Below, piece by piece: positions 45,938 to 58,000 of a DNA stretch of 64,000 nucleotides. Position numbers and translations under genes: made by a program. Below the pieces are notes generated by a model. The model had not been told where the DNA came from and searched no databases. It was given only the letters and a program-made list of their open reading frames with translations. Position 1 is the stretch's first letter. Each line of letters opens with the position of its first letter. The stretch comes from Comamonadaceae bacterium. Its GTDB lineage: Bacteria; Pseudomonadota; Gammaproteobacteria; Burkholderiales; Burkholderiaceae_C. The stretch lies in NCBI GenBank assembly GCA_027486755.1, contig JAIXOM010000062.1, positions 23,923-87,922 of the forward strand. The letters are read 5' to 3'.

Positions 45938-46710
45938 AGCGTGTATCCATACGCGGCAATGATGGCCCGCGCTTTGGGGCTTTGCATGTAGGCCAGCAGC
46001 GCCTGCGCCGCCGGTTTGCCCTTGCCCGGCAGCAGCAACACCATTTCCTGGCGCAGCGGTGTGTGCATGGCCTCGGGCACCACCCAGGCCGAGCCTTCGC
46101 GCAGCTTGCCGTCCTCGAACACCTGGGCCATCGCCACAAAACCCAGGGCCGCATTGCCCGAGGCCACGAACTGCAGGGTCTGGCTGATGTTGGCCGCCTC
46201 GACGATGCGCGGCCGCAATTTGTCGCTCAGGCCCAGTTGCCCCAGCACCTGCCAGGCGGCCGCGCCATAGGGCGCGAGCTTGGGGTTGGCCAGGGCGAGT
46301 TTTTCAAATCTGCCCGTGCCCAGCACCGTGCCCGCCTCATCGACCAGGCCGGGTGTACGGCTCCACAGCACCAAGCGGCCGATGGCATAGCTGCGGCGGG
46401 TGCCGGCCAAGGCCAGACCTTCTTGCTCGAGCTTGAGCGGGGTCTGCACATCGGCAGCCAGCAGCAGCTCAAAAGGAGCGCCGTTTTTGATCTGGGCGTG
46501 GAACTGGCCGGTTGCGCCAAAGGACAGCACCGCCTTGTGACCGGTGTCGCGCTCGAATTCGGTCGCAATTTGCTTCATCGGTGCGGCAAAGTTGGAAGCC
46601 ACCGCCACGCTCACCGACGCGGCCTGGCTGGCCACGGCCAGCAGGGCCAGGCTGGCCAGGAGCAAGGCGCGCCAGAGGCTGCCCCAGAAGGTGCGAAAGG
46701 AAGCGTTCAT
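45934..46710 (-). CDS. modA: Molybdate-binding periplasmic protein
   Basis: ModA binds molybdate or tungstate in the periplasm. The 258-residue precursor has a signal peptide ending near SQAAS, then [27 protein letters not shown] and [26 protein letters not shown], which carry oxyanion ligands. ATG 46710 is chosen; upstream in-frame codons have no signal. It is the first gene of modABC and faces modE across the palindrome at 46774-46796. Confidence 0.94.
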   Translation of the reverse strand: MNASFRTFWGSLWRALLLASLALLAVASQAASVSVAVASNFAAPMKQIATEFERDTGHKAVLSFGATGQFHAQIKNGAPFELLLAADVQTPLKLEQEGLALAGTRRSYAIGRLVLWSRTPGLVDEAGTVLGTGRFEKLALANPKLAPYGAAAWQVLGQLGLSDKLRPRIVEAANISQTLQFVASGNAALGFVAMAQVFEDGKLREGSAWVVPEAMHTPLRQEMVLLLPGKGKPAAQALLAYMQSPKARAIIAAYGYTL

Positions 46711-46773
46711 TGGCAAGCGTTCATGAGGAAGCGCGTATTCGCTATGGCTAACCAGAATACCGGTAGTGGAAAA

Positions 46774-46796
46774 CGCTATTCTAAAATAGAATAGCG
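46774..46796. promoter_or_regulatory. ModE-type operator between modA and modE
   Basis: CGCTATTCTA-AAA-TAGAATAGCG, a perfect dyad with 10-base arms. It has the CGCTAT half-site form of the E. coli ModE box (arms around a short AT spacer). It lies 64 bases upstream of modA and 28 upstream of modE, so one ModE dimer could repress both. A further half-site-like ATTCGCTAT lies near 46737-46745. Confidence 0.85.
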
Positions 46797-46823
46797 ATGT
46801 CGTAGATTTTGTGCGGGAAAGCC

Positions 46824-47594
46824 ATGGGCGCTGCTCCAATTGCCTTTGAAGAAGTGCTCGCCTCTAGCGCGAGCGACAAGCGCATTGAAGTGCTGCGCTC
46901 GGTGCATCTGGCCGGCTCCATCTCGCAGGCGGCGCGTGCCAATGGCGTTAGCTACAAGGCGGCCTGGCAGGCGGTGGAGACCTTGAGCAATCTGGCGGGT
47001 GTGCCTTTGATGGAAAAAGCCGTTGGCGGCGCTGGCGGCGGTGGCGCCCGCCTGACCGCGCAGGGCCTGGCGGTGCTGCGCGCGGCCGACCTCTTGCAGG
47101 CCGCCCGCAGCCAGGCGCTGGCCAAAATCAGCCGTTCAGCGCGGGGCAGCGCCATCGCGCCCAGCGGCCTGGCCGCTCTGGGCCTGCGCACCAGCATGCG
47201 CAACAACCTGCCTTGTACGGTCCAGGCCATCGTGCGCACGCGGGGCTCGGTGCGGGTGCAACTGGCCTTGGCCGATGGCCAAGTGCTGGCCTCGCGCATC
47301 ACCCTGGAGAGCCTGCAACTGCTCGGCCTGGCCCCCGGCATGGCGGCCCTGGCCATGTTCAAGGCCACCGCAGTGACGGTCGCACCGCGTATCGTCGCCC
47401 TGGCCGGCGTCAATCTCGTACAAGGCAAGGTGGCCCGGCGCAGCAATGGCGCTGGGGCGGCAGAGGTCTCCCTGCAACTGGGCCCGGGCCTGGCCCTGGT
47501 CGGCTTTGCCGAGCCTGACAGCGGCTTGAAGCTGCGTCAGCCGGCCATGGCTGCGCTCGAGGAGTCTGCGGTGGTGATCGCACTGGCGGCATGA
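46824..47594 (+). CDS. modE: Molybdate-responsive regulator
   Basis: ModE represses molybdate uptake genes when molybdate is plentiful. The 256-residue protein has the N-terminal helix-turn-helix GSISQAARANGVSYKAAWQAVE with a Gly-rich wing (AVGGAGGGGARLT). Two Mop domains follow: first RTSMRNNLPCTVQAIVRTRG, second NLVQGKVARRSNGAGAAEVSL. ATG 46824 has GGGAAA upstream. It is divergent from modABC over the operator. Confidence 0.94.
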   Translation: MGAAPIAFEEVLASSASDKRIEVLRSVHLAGSISQAARANGVSYKAAWQAVETLSNLAGVPLMEKAVGGAGGGGARLTAQGLAVLRAADLLQAARSQALAKISRSARGSAIAPSGLAALGLRTSMRNNLPCTVQAIVRTRGSVRVQLALADGQVLASRITLESLQLLGLAPGMAALAMFKATAVTVAPRIVALAGVNLVQGKVARRSNGAGAAEVSLQLGPGLALVGFAEPDSGLKLRQPAMAALEESAVVIALAA

Positions 47595-47677
47595 GGGGTG
47601 AGTACGCCAAGGGTCGTTGCCGCCTCGTGGCTGCCGCGGCGGGATAATTCAAAGCGTCGGAATCCCCCACCAAGACC

Positions 47678-48307
47678 ATGTACACCCCCGCCCACTTTCG
47701 CGTCACCGAGCCCGCCGCCCTGCACCGCATCATTGCGGCCCATCCCTTGGGCGTGCTGGTCACCTCGCACGAGGGCAGCTTGGACGCCAACCACATCCCC
47801 TTTGAGTTCGATCCGCAGATCGGCCCTTTGGGTCGCTTGAGCGCGCATGTGGCCAGGGCCAATCCGGTCTGGCAACAATGCTTGGCCGGCGCCGACGTGC
47901 TGGTGATTTTTCGCGGCAAGGAGAGTTACATCTCGCCCAATTGGTACCCGAGCAAGCACGAGACGCACCGGCAGGTGCCGACCTGGAATTACGAGGTGGT
48001 GCACGCCCACGGCCGTCTGCGGGTGCGCGACGACGAGAAGTTCCTGCGCGGCGTGCTGGCCCGCCTGACCCGGGTGCACGAGGCGCAGGAGCCGCGGCCC
48101 TGGAAGATGGGCGACTCGGCGCCCGAGTACATCGACGCTATGTTGCGCGCCGTGGTGGGCCTGGAGATCGACATCACCGCTCTGGAGGGCAAGTCCAAGC
48201 TCAGCCAGAACCGCGAGCCGCGCGACATTGCCGGCGCGGTGCAGATGCTGCGCCAACGCGGCAGCGACGAGCTCGCCCAGTCCATGGAGAAGCCGCCCAC
48301 GGCTTGA
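47678..48307 (+). CDS. PaiB-like FMN-binding protein
   Basis: A 209-residue PaiB-family protein (named as negative transcriptional regulators in Bacillus, but with a flavin-reductase-like split barrel). Marks are MYTPAHFRVTEPAALHRII, HIPFEFDPQ, ISPNWYPSKHETHRQVPTWNYEVVHAHG and the C-terminal KLSQNREPRD. The role in this organism is unknown. Confidence 0.9.
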   Translation: MYTPAHFRVTEPAALHRIIAAHPLGVLVTSHEGSLDANHIPFEFDPQIGPLGRLSAHVARANPVWQQCLAGADVLVIFRGKESYISPNWYPSKHETHRQVPTWNYEVVHAHGRLRVRDDEKFLRGVLARLTRVHEAQEPRPWKMGDSAPEYIDAMLRAVVGLEIDITALEGKSKLSQNREPRDIAGAVQMLRQRGSDELAQSMEKPPTA

Positions 48308-49031
48308 GTGTTTTGCTCTCGGAGTTGGCGCCCTGGAGGGCCCAGGGGCCGGGCCTCATGCTGCGGGCATACACAGAAATCGGCCCGACCCCCGAGCCCT
48401 CCAGAGCGCTGGGATGAGCAGCCATCGGTTGCGCACCGAAAAACTCACGCCACGCTTGGCGAGTGCGGGCTTACTCCCCTCGCGCAGTTGACCCAGCTCA
48501 CGCCACAGCAGTCCACAGCGGCGGTTCGCCCGCTAGCTGCTTTCGAAGCTTCGCTCGGAGTGGGCGCCCTGGAGGGCCCCTGAGCCCTCCAGAGCGCTGG
48601 GATGAGCAGCCATCGGTTGTGCACCGAAAAACTCACGCCACGTTTGGCGAGTGCGGGGTCAGCCCGGCCGGCGATTTCTGTGTACCCGCAGCATGAGCCG
48701 GCCGGGCTGACCCCGCACTCGCTGCCACCCGCCTCAACTCACAGGGGTTTCCAGCAGCCGGGCGCCGGGTAGCGCCCGCAATTGCTCCCACGTGGGACCC
48801 CCTGGCACCGCCCCTATCGCCCCCGGTGTAGGTCAAACCACTGCACCACCTTGGCGCATGGCCGGCGTCCATCTCCCTGTTTTGCCCCTTCCCGGTGCCT
48901 CTAGGAAACCACTCCTGCGCACGCGCCCGGCTTGATGACGGTTTTGTCATCCACCCCTGTCGTGATTTCCTCTAGCCTCCCCAATTGCAAATTATTTTTA
49001 TCAGAAAGTGGCCATTTTTGGTTGCTAAATT
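48308..49031. repeat. Intergenic repeat block upstream of the adhesin
   Basis: This 724-base gap has no supported gene. It holds two near-identical 76-base repeats (48394-48469, 48582-48657; two mismatches), each with a flanking GCCCTGGAGGGC/GCCCTCCAGAGC stem, and a large hairpin at 48647-48722. The last 100 bases are AT-rich (around ATTATTTTTATCAG, 48991) and should hold the adhesin promoter, but no clear -35/-10 pair or ribosome site is seen. Confidence 0.75.
48647..48722. repeat. Perfect hairpin with 26-base arms
   Basis: Arms at 48647-48672 and 48697-48722 match exactly (core GTCAGCCCGGCCGGC), with a 24-base loop (48673-48696). The loop sequence reappears in reverse at about 48359-48382 (CATGCTGCGGGCATACACAG), inside the first repeat. 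Confidence 0.9.
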
Positions 49032-52000
49032 ATGAACAAGATACATCGTGTTCTCTGGAGCCGTACCCGTGGCCAGTTCGTTGCGGTCGCTGAAATCGCC
49101 AAGTCCTGCGGTCAAGGCTCCAGCCTGTCCGACGGCAGGGTGTCGGCACTGACGAAGGCACTCAAGGAACTCTGGGTGTTGCGTCCCGTCCACAGCGCCC
49201 TGTTTTTAGCTGGGCTGTTATCAATTTGGACGCCTTCTGCAGCCCAGACCCCCGCAAGTACCCAACTGCCCACCGGCGGGCAGGTCGCAGCCGGTCAGGC
49301 CAGCATCGCCCAGTCGGGCTCCAATATGGCCATTACCCAGGCCAGCAACCGGGCGGTCATCAACTGGCAAAGCTTTGATGTCGGCTCCCAGGCCAAGGTC
49401 AACATCAGCCAGCCTTCGACCAGCAGCATCTTGCTCAACCGCATCCAGGGCGAGCGGGCCAGCCAGATTTTTGGCCAGATCAATGCCAATGGCCAGGTGG
49501 TGCTGAGCAACCCGGCGGGCGTGTATTTTTCGCCCACCGCGCGGGTCGATGTGGGCGCCCTGGTGGCCACCACCCACAGCATTGCCGATGCCGACTTCAT
49601 GGCCGGCGCCATGAAGTTCAGCCGCAATGGCGCCACCGGCAAGGTGATCAACGAAGGCTTGCTCAACGCTGCGCTCGGCGGCTATATCGCCTTGCTCGCG
49701 CCCGAGGTGCGCAACAGCGGCGTGGTGATCGCACGCATGGGCACGGTGGCTATGGCTGCCGGCGAAGCGTTTGAAATGCAGTTCAGCGGCCAAGGCGGCC
49801 TGGCCAATGTGATCGTCACCCCCGCCACGGTCGCGGCCCTGGTGGAAAACGGCCGCGCGGTGCAAGCCCCCGGCGGCTTGATCATTTTGTCGGCCCAGGC
49901 GGCCAACCAGATTTTGGGCGGCGTGGTGCGCAACACCGGCAGCTTGCAGGCCGACGGCATCAGCGATAACGGCGGTGTGATCCGCCTGAGCGCCAGCCGC
50001 AGCATCAGCCACAGCGGCAGCATCAGCACCGACGCGGGGGCTGGCAGCGCCGGCAAAGGCGGCGAGGTCACGCTGATTGCCGACCTGAGCAATCGGAAAA
50101 GCAGCACTGAAGTGAGCGGCAGCATCAGCGCCAAAGGCGGCGACTTGGGTGGTGATGGTGGTTTTATTGACACCTCAGGCTCCAAACTACTGATAGGCGA
50201 GACAGCGACTGTCTCGGCTGCCGCGCCCAAAGGCAAGGCGGGCACCTGGTTGCTGGATCCCTACGACATCATCATCAGCGACAGCGCCACACTCAGCGGC
50301 GCTGCATACAACAACAACTACACCGCCAACAGCGACAGCAGCGTGATTCGGGCCAGCAGCATTGTGGCGGCCTTGGCGAGCAGCAACGTCAGCATCAGCA
50401 CCGGTGCGCCAGGCAGTGCCGGCGGCCAGAGTGGCAATATTGATGTCAAAAGCGACATCATCAAGAACAGCGGTGGAGCCACCACCCTCACCTTGACAGC
50501 GGCCAACCAGATTCAAGTCGATCCTGGCGTGACCATAGGCAGCAACGGGAGCGCCCTGCATCTGGACCTCAACACCAGTGGCTCTAGCGGTACGCGCAAG
50601 TTTGAGGGTGTGTTCAGCGGCACGGGCAGCCTGACCAAGAGTGGTGCAGGCACCCTCATGCTCAGCGGCAACAACACCTACACGGGCGGCACCACGCTGG
50701 CCGCGGGTACGCTGGCTTTGGGCTCAGCGGGCGCGCTCGGCACCGCAGGCACCATCAGCTTCACGGGCGGCACCCTGCAGTACTCCGCCGCAAACACCAC
50801 CGACTATTCCAACCGCTTCAGCCAAGCTGCCAACCAGTTTTATTCCATCGATACCAATGGCGAAACTATCGAACTGAACACCGCGCTGACCAGCGTCGGG
50901 GGCTCCTTGACCAAGTTGGATGGGCAGGGCGGCATTGACGGTAGCCTGACTCTGGGAGGTAACAACACCTACACCGGCACTACGACCATCGCAGCCGGCT
51001 ATTTGATCGTTGGCGCGCAAGTCGGTGGCTCGACAGGCACGCTTGGATCGGGCGATGTCATCAACAACGGGTATTTGCATTTTCAGCGTAGCGACGACGT
51101 CACCGTGGCCAACAACATCAGCGGTTCAGGATCGTTGTTGAAATTTGGCAATTTGGGCAATTCAACGCTCACCCTCGCTGGCAACAACACTTACACAGGA
51201 ACAACGCACATTGGAAAAGGCACATTGTTGCTGGGCTCAGCAAACGCAATAGGAAGCATCGGCAGCATCAATTTAGGCAATACCACCGCCGGCGGCACGC
51301 TTAAATACTCACCCAATAACAATGCGGACTACTCCAATCGCTTTGTAACGGGCGCATCTGATCTTGCTTATTCGATCGATACGAACGGCCAAAACGTCAC
51401 CTTCGCCAGTTCTTTAACAAGCACCGACGGCACTTTGAACAAGCTGGGCGCGGGCACACTCACGCTCATCAGTGCTTATGGCCTGACAGGCAGCATCACG
51501 ATCGGTGCTGGCACGCTGCGCTTTGCAAGTTCCAGTGCTCAGACCATTGCAAACAACATCAGCGGTGCAGGGGCTTTGACCCAAGCCGGCTCAGGCACCC
51601 TCACCCTCAGTGGCGCCAACACCTACACCGGCGGCACCACGCTGGCCGCTGGCACCCTGGCTTTGGGCTCAGCGGACGCGCTCGGCAGCACAGGCACCAT
51701 CAGCTTCACGGGCGGCACCCTGCAGTACTCCGCCGCAAACACCACCGACTATTCCAACCGCTTCAGCCAAGCTGCCAACCAGTTTTATTCCATCAATACC
51801 AATGGCGAAACTATCGAACTGATTACCGCTCTGACCAGCGTCGGGGGCTCGTTGACCAAGTTGGAGGGGCAGGGCGGCATTTACGACAGCCTAACTCTGG
51901 GAGGTAACAACACCTATACCGGCACTACGACCATCGCAGCTGGCTATTTGATCGTTGGCGCGCAAGTCGGTGGCTCGACAGGCACGCTTGGCTCTGGCGA

Positions 52001-55000
52001 TGTCATCAACAACGGGGTATTGCATTTTCAACGGAGCAACGACGTCACCGTGGCCAACAACATCAGCGGATCAGGTTCGTTGTTGAAATTAGGCAATCTT
52101 GGCAATTCAACGCTCACCCTCACCGGCAGCAACACTTACAGTGGTGGCACCACCATCGGCGCAGGTAGCTTGCAGCTGGGCGCGGGCGGCACCACCGGCA
52201 GCATCACGGGTAATGTGGCCAACAACGGCACACTCATCTTCAATCGCTCCAATGCTGTCACTTACGCGGGTGTGATCAGCGGCAGTGGGGCGGTGACCCA
52301 GTCGGGCACGGGCACCCTCACCCTCACCGGCAGTAACACCTTCACCGGCACCACCACGGTGAGTGCGGGCATTTTGGAGTTAGGTGTCAGCCAAGTGTTG
52401 GACGCCGCCAGCGCCTTGCGAGTCAGCGGCGGCACCTTGAACTTGGGTGGCTACAGCCAAACGGTGACCAGTGTTCAATTGACCAGCGGCAGCATCAACC
52501 AAGGCACGCTGACCAGTACCACTGACTTTGATCTGCAAGCAGGCAGCATTGGTGCGGTACTGGCGGGTACGGTGGGCTTGAGCAAGAGCACAGCGGGCAC
52601 AGTCATTTTGTCGGGCGCCAACACCTACACCGGCGGCACCACCGTCAGCGCAGGCACCCTCAAAGCCGGCAGTACCACCGCCTTTAGCACGGGGGCGATC
52701 TCGGTGAGTTCCGGGGCGGCACTGGACCTGAACGGCCAAACCATGACCAGCACTGCCGGGCTGACCTTGAACGGCACGGGCCTGAGCAGCGGCGGTGCTT
52801 TGCTCAACAGCAGCACCACATCGGCCACCTATGCGGGTTTGGTGACCCTGGGCTCGAACAGCTCCATCGTGGGCGGCAGCGGCACCATCAACCTGACCGA
52901 CACCGGCACGATCACCGGCTCGGGCTTTGACCTGACGCTGGGTGGCACGCAGGGGGGCGTCTTGTGGGGCATCCTGGGCACCGGCACTGGCGCGTTGACC
53001 AAGCAAGACGCTGGCACCTGGGCACTTAAATCCGACAGCACCTACACGGGCGGCACCACCATCAGCGCGGGCACCTTGCAAGTGGGCGCGGGCGGCACCA
53101 CCGGCAGCATCACGGGGAACGTGGCCAACAGCGGCACACTCGCTTTCAAGCGCTCCAATGCTGTCATTTACTCGGATGTGATCAGCGGCAGTGGCGCAGT
53201 GACCCAGTCGGGCACGGGCACCCTCACCCTCACCGGCAGCAACACCTACACAGGCACCACCACCGTGAGCGCAGGCTCATTGGTCTTGGATGGAGGCAGC
53301 GCCATTGCCAACACGGGTGCGGTGAATTTGAGCGCCTCGGGCGCGAACTTGACGCTCAATGCAGCGAAGACGCTGGGTTCGCTAACTGGTGTGACAGGCA
53401 CCACGGTGAGCCTGGGCAGCTACACGCTGACCACGGGCGATGCAAGCAACACGGTGTATGCCGGGGCGATCAGCGGCTCAGGGGGGGTGAGTAAACAAGG
53501 CAGCGGCACCTTCACTTTAGGCGGCGCCAACACCTACACCGGTGGCACCACCGTGAGCGCAGGCACGCTATCGCTGAGCGCCTCGTCCGCCCTGCCCTCC
53601 GGTGGCGACCTGACGATTCTGGGCGGCGCGACCGTCAATGGCGCCTGGACCTCAAGCGCCAGCGCTGTGCTGGGCAACCTGACTTTGGGCGGAGCCAGCG
53701 CTGCTGGGGGCACCCTGGCCGGCAGCGGCGCGGCGCACGGTAACCTGGGCCACTTCAAGCTCGCGGGCAATTTGAATGTATCGGGCACCAGCACGTCCAC
53801 GATTTCGGCCGATGTACGCATTGGCGACAATGCCACCCAAACATTTGACATTGCCAGCACCAGCGATGCCTCGGGCAATGATTTGCTGATCTCAGGCAAG
53901 CTGGGCCACCACAACGGCACCGCTTGGGGCTACATGACCAAGGCCGGTCTAGGTACCCTCAGGATCACCGGCACGCTGGATTTGGGCGGCATCACGGTGT
54001 CGGCCGGCAAGCTGGCCCTGGAGGGGGTCAGCGGCGTGGGCATGCTCGGCTGGGTGGGAGGGCCGGTGGCCTTGACCAACAATGCCGCCGTCGAAATCAA
54101 GGTCGCCGGGTCCAGCACGGCCAGCCTGCTTTACGCCATCCAAGGCAGCGGCACCCTCACCAAGGTCGGCACAGGCACGGCGGTGCTGGCAGCCAGCAAT
54201 ACCTACAGCGGGGCCACGATCGTCAGCGAAGGCACGCTGGCTCTGAGTCACGCTTCGGGTTTAGGCTCGACCGCCGCAGGGGTGAGTGTGGCCAGTGGCG
54301 CCACGCTGGACTTGGGCGGCATGGCAGTGGGCGCAGAGGCGGTCACCTTGCAAGGAGGCACCCTCGCCGCATCGACTGGCAACAGCAGTTTGGCCGGCGG
54401 CGTGGTCATGGCGGCGGACAGCAGCTTCAGCGTGGCAGGTACGACCTTGGCGCTGTCGGGCGTGGTGTCGGGTGTGGGCTACGGATTGAATAAAACCGGT
54501 TCAGGCACGCTCACGCTTGCTGGCACCAACACCTACAGCGGCACCACCTTGGTGACTGCAGGCACGCTGGCTCTGGGCGCGAACAATGTCATCGCCGATG
54601 CGGGTGTTGTGACCGTCAATGGAACAAGTGCGGTGCTGGCGCTGGGCAGCTTCAGCGACACCGTGGGTGCAGTCACTGTGGGCAGCAACGGCGGCTCCAT
54701 CACGTCTTCCACCGGCGTGCTTACGGGCAGCAGCTATGCAATCAGCAACACCGGGGTCAACACCGCCAGCGTCTCGGCCATTCTGGCCGGCAGCGGCGCG
54801 TTAACCAAGACCGGCAGCGGCACTGCCACCTTGTCGGGCGCCAACACCTACAGCGGCACCACCACAATCAGCGATGGCACGCTGGCAGCCGGCAGCGGCT
54901 CGGCCTTGGGCACGGGCGCGGTCACCCTAGCTTCATCAACCGTCTTGGACTTGACCTACAGCGGCACCGTGGCCTTAGGCTCCACCTTGGGCATGGCCGC

Positions 55001-58000
55001 AGGCAGCGCCATCACCAACAGCGCCAACACCTCCAACCTCACTGTTGCAGGGGCCAGTACCCTGGCGGGGACGATCAACACTGCGGGCAGCCAAACCTAC
55101 ACAGGCGCGGTGACCTTGGGCGCTGTAACCACGCTGACCACACAGGGCGCCAGCAGCGCAAACACCAACGCGGCGGTGGCTTTTGGCGGGGCGGTCAATG
55201 GCGCTTATGACCTGACCATCACCAACGGCAGTGGCAATGTGAGCTTTGGCAGCACCGTGGGCGCGACCACGCCCTTGGCCTCACTCACGGTGACCGGCGG
55301 AGCCAACGCCACCGCGCAAACCACCGCCCTGAGCGGCAACGTCACGACCAGCGGCAACCAAAGCTATGGCGGCAACGTCACCTTGCATGGCAGCGCGGTC
55401 CTCACATCCACGGCCAACGCGGGTAACGGAGAGGTCACCATTGCCGGGAATGTGAACACGACCTCGTACCTGGCAGATGGAATTGTTCAATTTCTAGGCA
55501 GTGGCAATTGGAAATACAGCTTAACCGGTGGCGCCACTTGGGCGTATTACACCAACAGCGGATCGGGTAACTCTTATGTGGCGGGCTCGTCTACGAGTTC
55601 GGCGCCCAGCTCGCTCCCCTTTACCGTGGCCTACAGTGGCTCCACGTATTCGTTCACCCCTGCAACGAGCGCTGTGACGAATGTGCTGGTGGTTGCCGGC
55701 GGCGGTGCCGGTGCTTACAGCAACGAATTTTCGTCCGTCGCTGGTGGGGGTGGTGGTGGTGTGGTCTCCGTGCCCAGCGCCACTTTGGCAGGTGCCTATT
55801 CCATCAATGTGGGCAGTGGCTCAACGTACTACCGGGGATGGGGCGGCAACAGCTCGCTTTCTTTGGCATCCAACCCCTCAGGTATGGCCATCACGGCCCA
55901 CGGCGGCGGGGGTGGTGGCGGTGCCGGCCAGTCCAGCGGCTTGAGCGGGGGCTCAGGGGGCGGCGGGCATTTCTTGACCACGCCTGATTTTGGCGCAGCG
56001 ACCCAGGGTGCGGTGAGTGGTTTTACAGGCTACACCTTGTACGGCAACGCAGGTGGGTCCAGCAACCTCGTCCGAACTGCGGGCGGAGGCGGAGGCGGCG
56101 CATCGCAGGTCGGTTTTTCCGCGACGGGAACCAATGGATCCAATGGCGCAGGTGGCAATGGCGGTCAGGGCGTCACCTTCAGCATCTCAGGTGCCCCTGT
56201 CGTTTACGGCTCGGGCGGCGGCGGCTCGGGTGCGGCCACGGGTGGCCTTGGCGGCACCAACGCCGGCAACTCTTTAAAGGCTGGCGGGCCGGTCAACGGC
56301 ACCGCCAACACCGGTGGTGGTGGCGGTGCAGGTCTCGAATTAAGCACAAGCGCTGGGCAGGGCGGCTCCGGCGTGGTCATCTTGTCTTCAAGTTCCCTTG
56401 GCGGCACGGTGTTCAATGCCTTCGCACTCACCGTGCGATCGGGAAGTGCCAAGGCCAGCATTGGCGGCAGTGTTTCAAATCTCGGGACTTTGACGGTGGA
56501 CTCGACGTCGACCGCGAGCGCCGTTCTGGGCGCGATCAGCGGCGCCACCACCTTGCAAAAGTCTGGCTCTGGCGGCATCTTGACCTTGTCGGGCGCGAAC
56601 ACCTTCACCGGCGGCCTGGGGGTCAGTGGCGGCACGCTTGACTTGAACGGCGGCAGTTACTCAGTCGGGGCTGTGCAAGTCACAGGCGGAATCCTGGCCA
56701 ACGGCATCGTCTCAAGCGCCACAGCGTTTGACGTGCAAGCGGGCACGGTGAGCGCCGCTCTGACGGGCAGCTCGGGGCTGGTCAAGTCCGGAGCAGGATC
56801 GGTCACGCTCAGCGGCAACAACACCTACAGCGGCGCCACCGTCGTGAGCGCAGGCACGCTGGTGCTGAGCCACGCGGCTGGCCTGGGCTCGACCGACGCA
56901 GGGGTGAGTGTGGCCAGTGGCGCCACGCTGGACTTGAACGGCATGGCCGTCGGCGCTGAGACAGTCACCTTGCAGGGCGGCACCCTCGTTGCATCAACCG
57001 GCAGCAGCAGTCTGGCCGGCGACGTGGTCATGGCAGCGGACAGCAGCGTGAGCGTGGCAGGCACGGGCTTGACGCTGTCTGGCGTGGTCTCTGGCGGCTT
57101 CGGATTGAACAAAACCGGCACTGGCTCGCTCACGCTCAGCGGCAGCAACACCTACAGCGGGACCATCAGCGTGGCTGACGGCTCGCTGGTGCTCTCCAAC
57201 GCCACGGCACTGCCCAGCGGGGCCGTGAACCTGAGCGCCGCTGGTACCGACCTCAGCCTGGGCACATCGGCCAGCCTGGGATCGCTCACTGGCGTGGCCG
57301 GCAGCAGCGTGAGCCTGAGCAGCTACACCCTGAGTGTGGGCAGCGCGGCCAACAGCACTTATGCGGGCGATATGGGTGGTACGGGCGGCTTGACCAAGAC
57401 CGGCAGCGGCACCCTGACGCTTTCGGGCACCCACACCTACAGCGGTACCACCACTGTCAGCGCTGGCACCTTGGCCTTGAGCGCGGCCGACCAACTCGCC
57501 AGCGGCAGCCGCTTGGTGGTCAGTGGCGGCACTTTTGACATGGGCGGTTTCAGCAACACGCTGGCCGGTGTGCGTCTGAGCAGCGGCGTCATCACCAATG
57601 GCATTTTGAGCAGCACCAGCACTTTTGACATGCGCTCAGGAACGGTCACTGCAGGATTAGGCGGCAGCGTCGGTTTGAACAAAACGACTTCTGGCACCCT
57701 GTCGCTCAGCGGTCGCAACTTTTACAGCGGCACCACCTCTGTGACAGCGGGCACGCTGAGCTTGCGCGCGAGCAATGTCTTGGCCGATTCGGGTGCAGTG
57801 ACCGTCAACGGAGCCGACGCGGTGCTGGCCCTGGGCAGCTACAGCGACACCGTGGGTGCGGTCACCCTAGGCGCAAGCGGCGGCTCCATCACCTCATCGA
57901 CCGGCGTGCTCACCGGCAGCAGCTATGCGATCAGCAACACGGGTACCAACACCGCCGCCATCTCGGCCATTCTGGCGGGCAGCGGCGCGCTGACCAAGAG

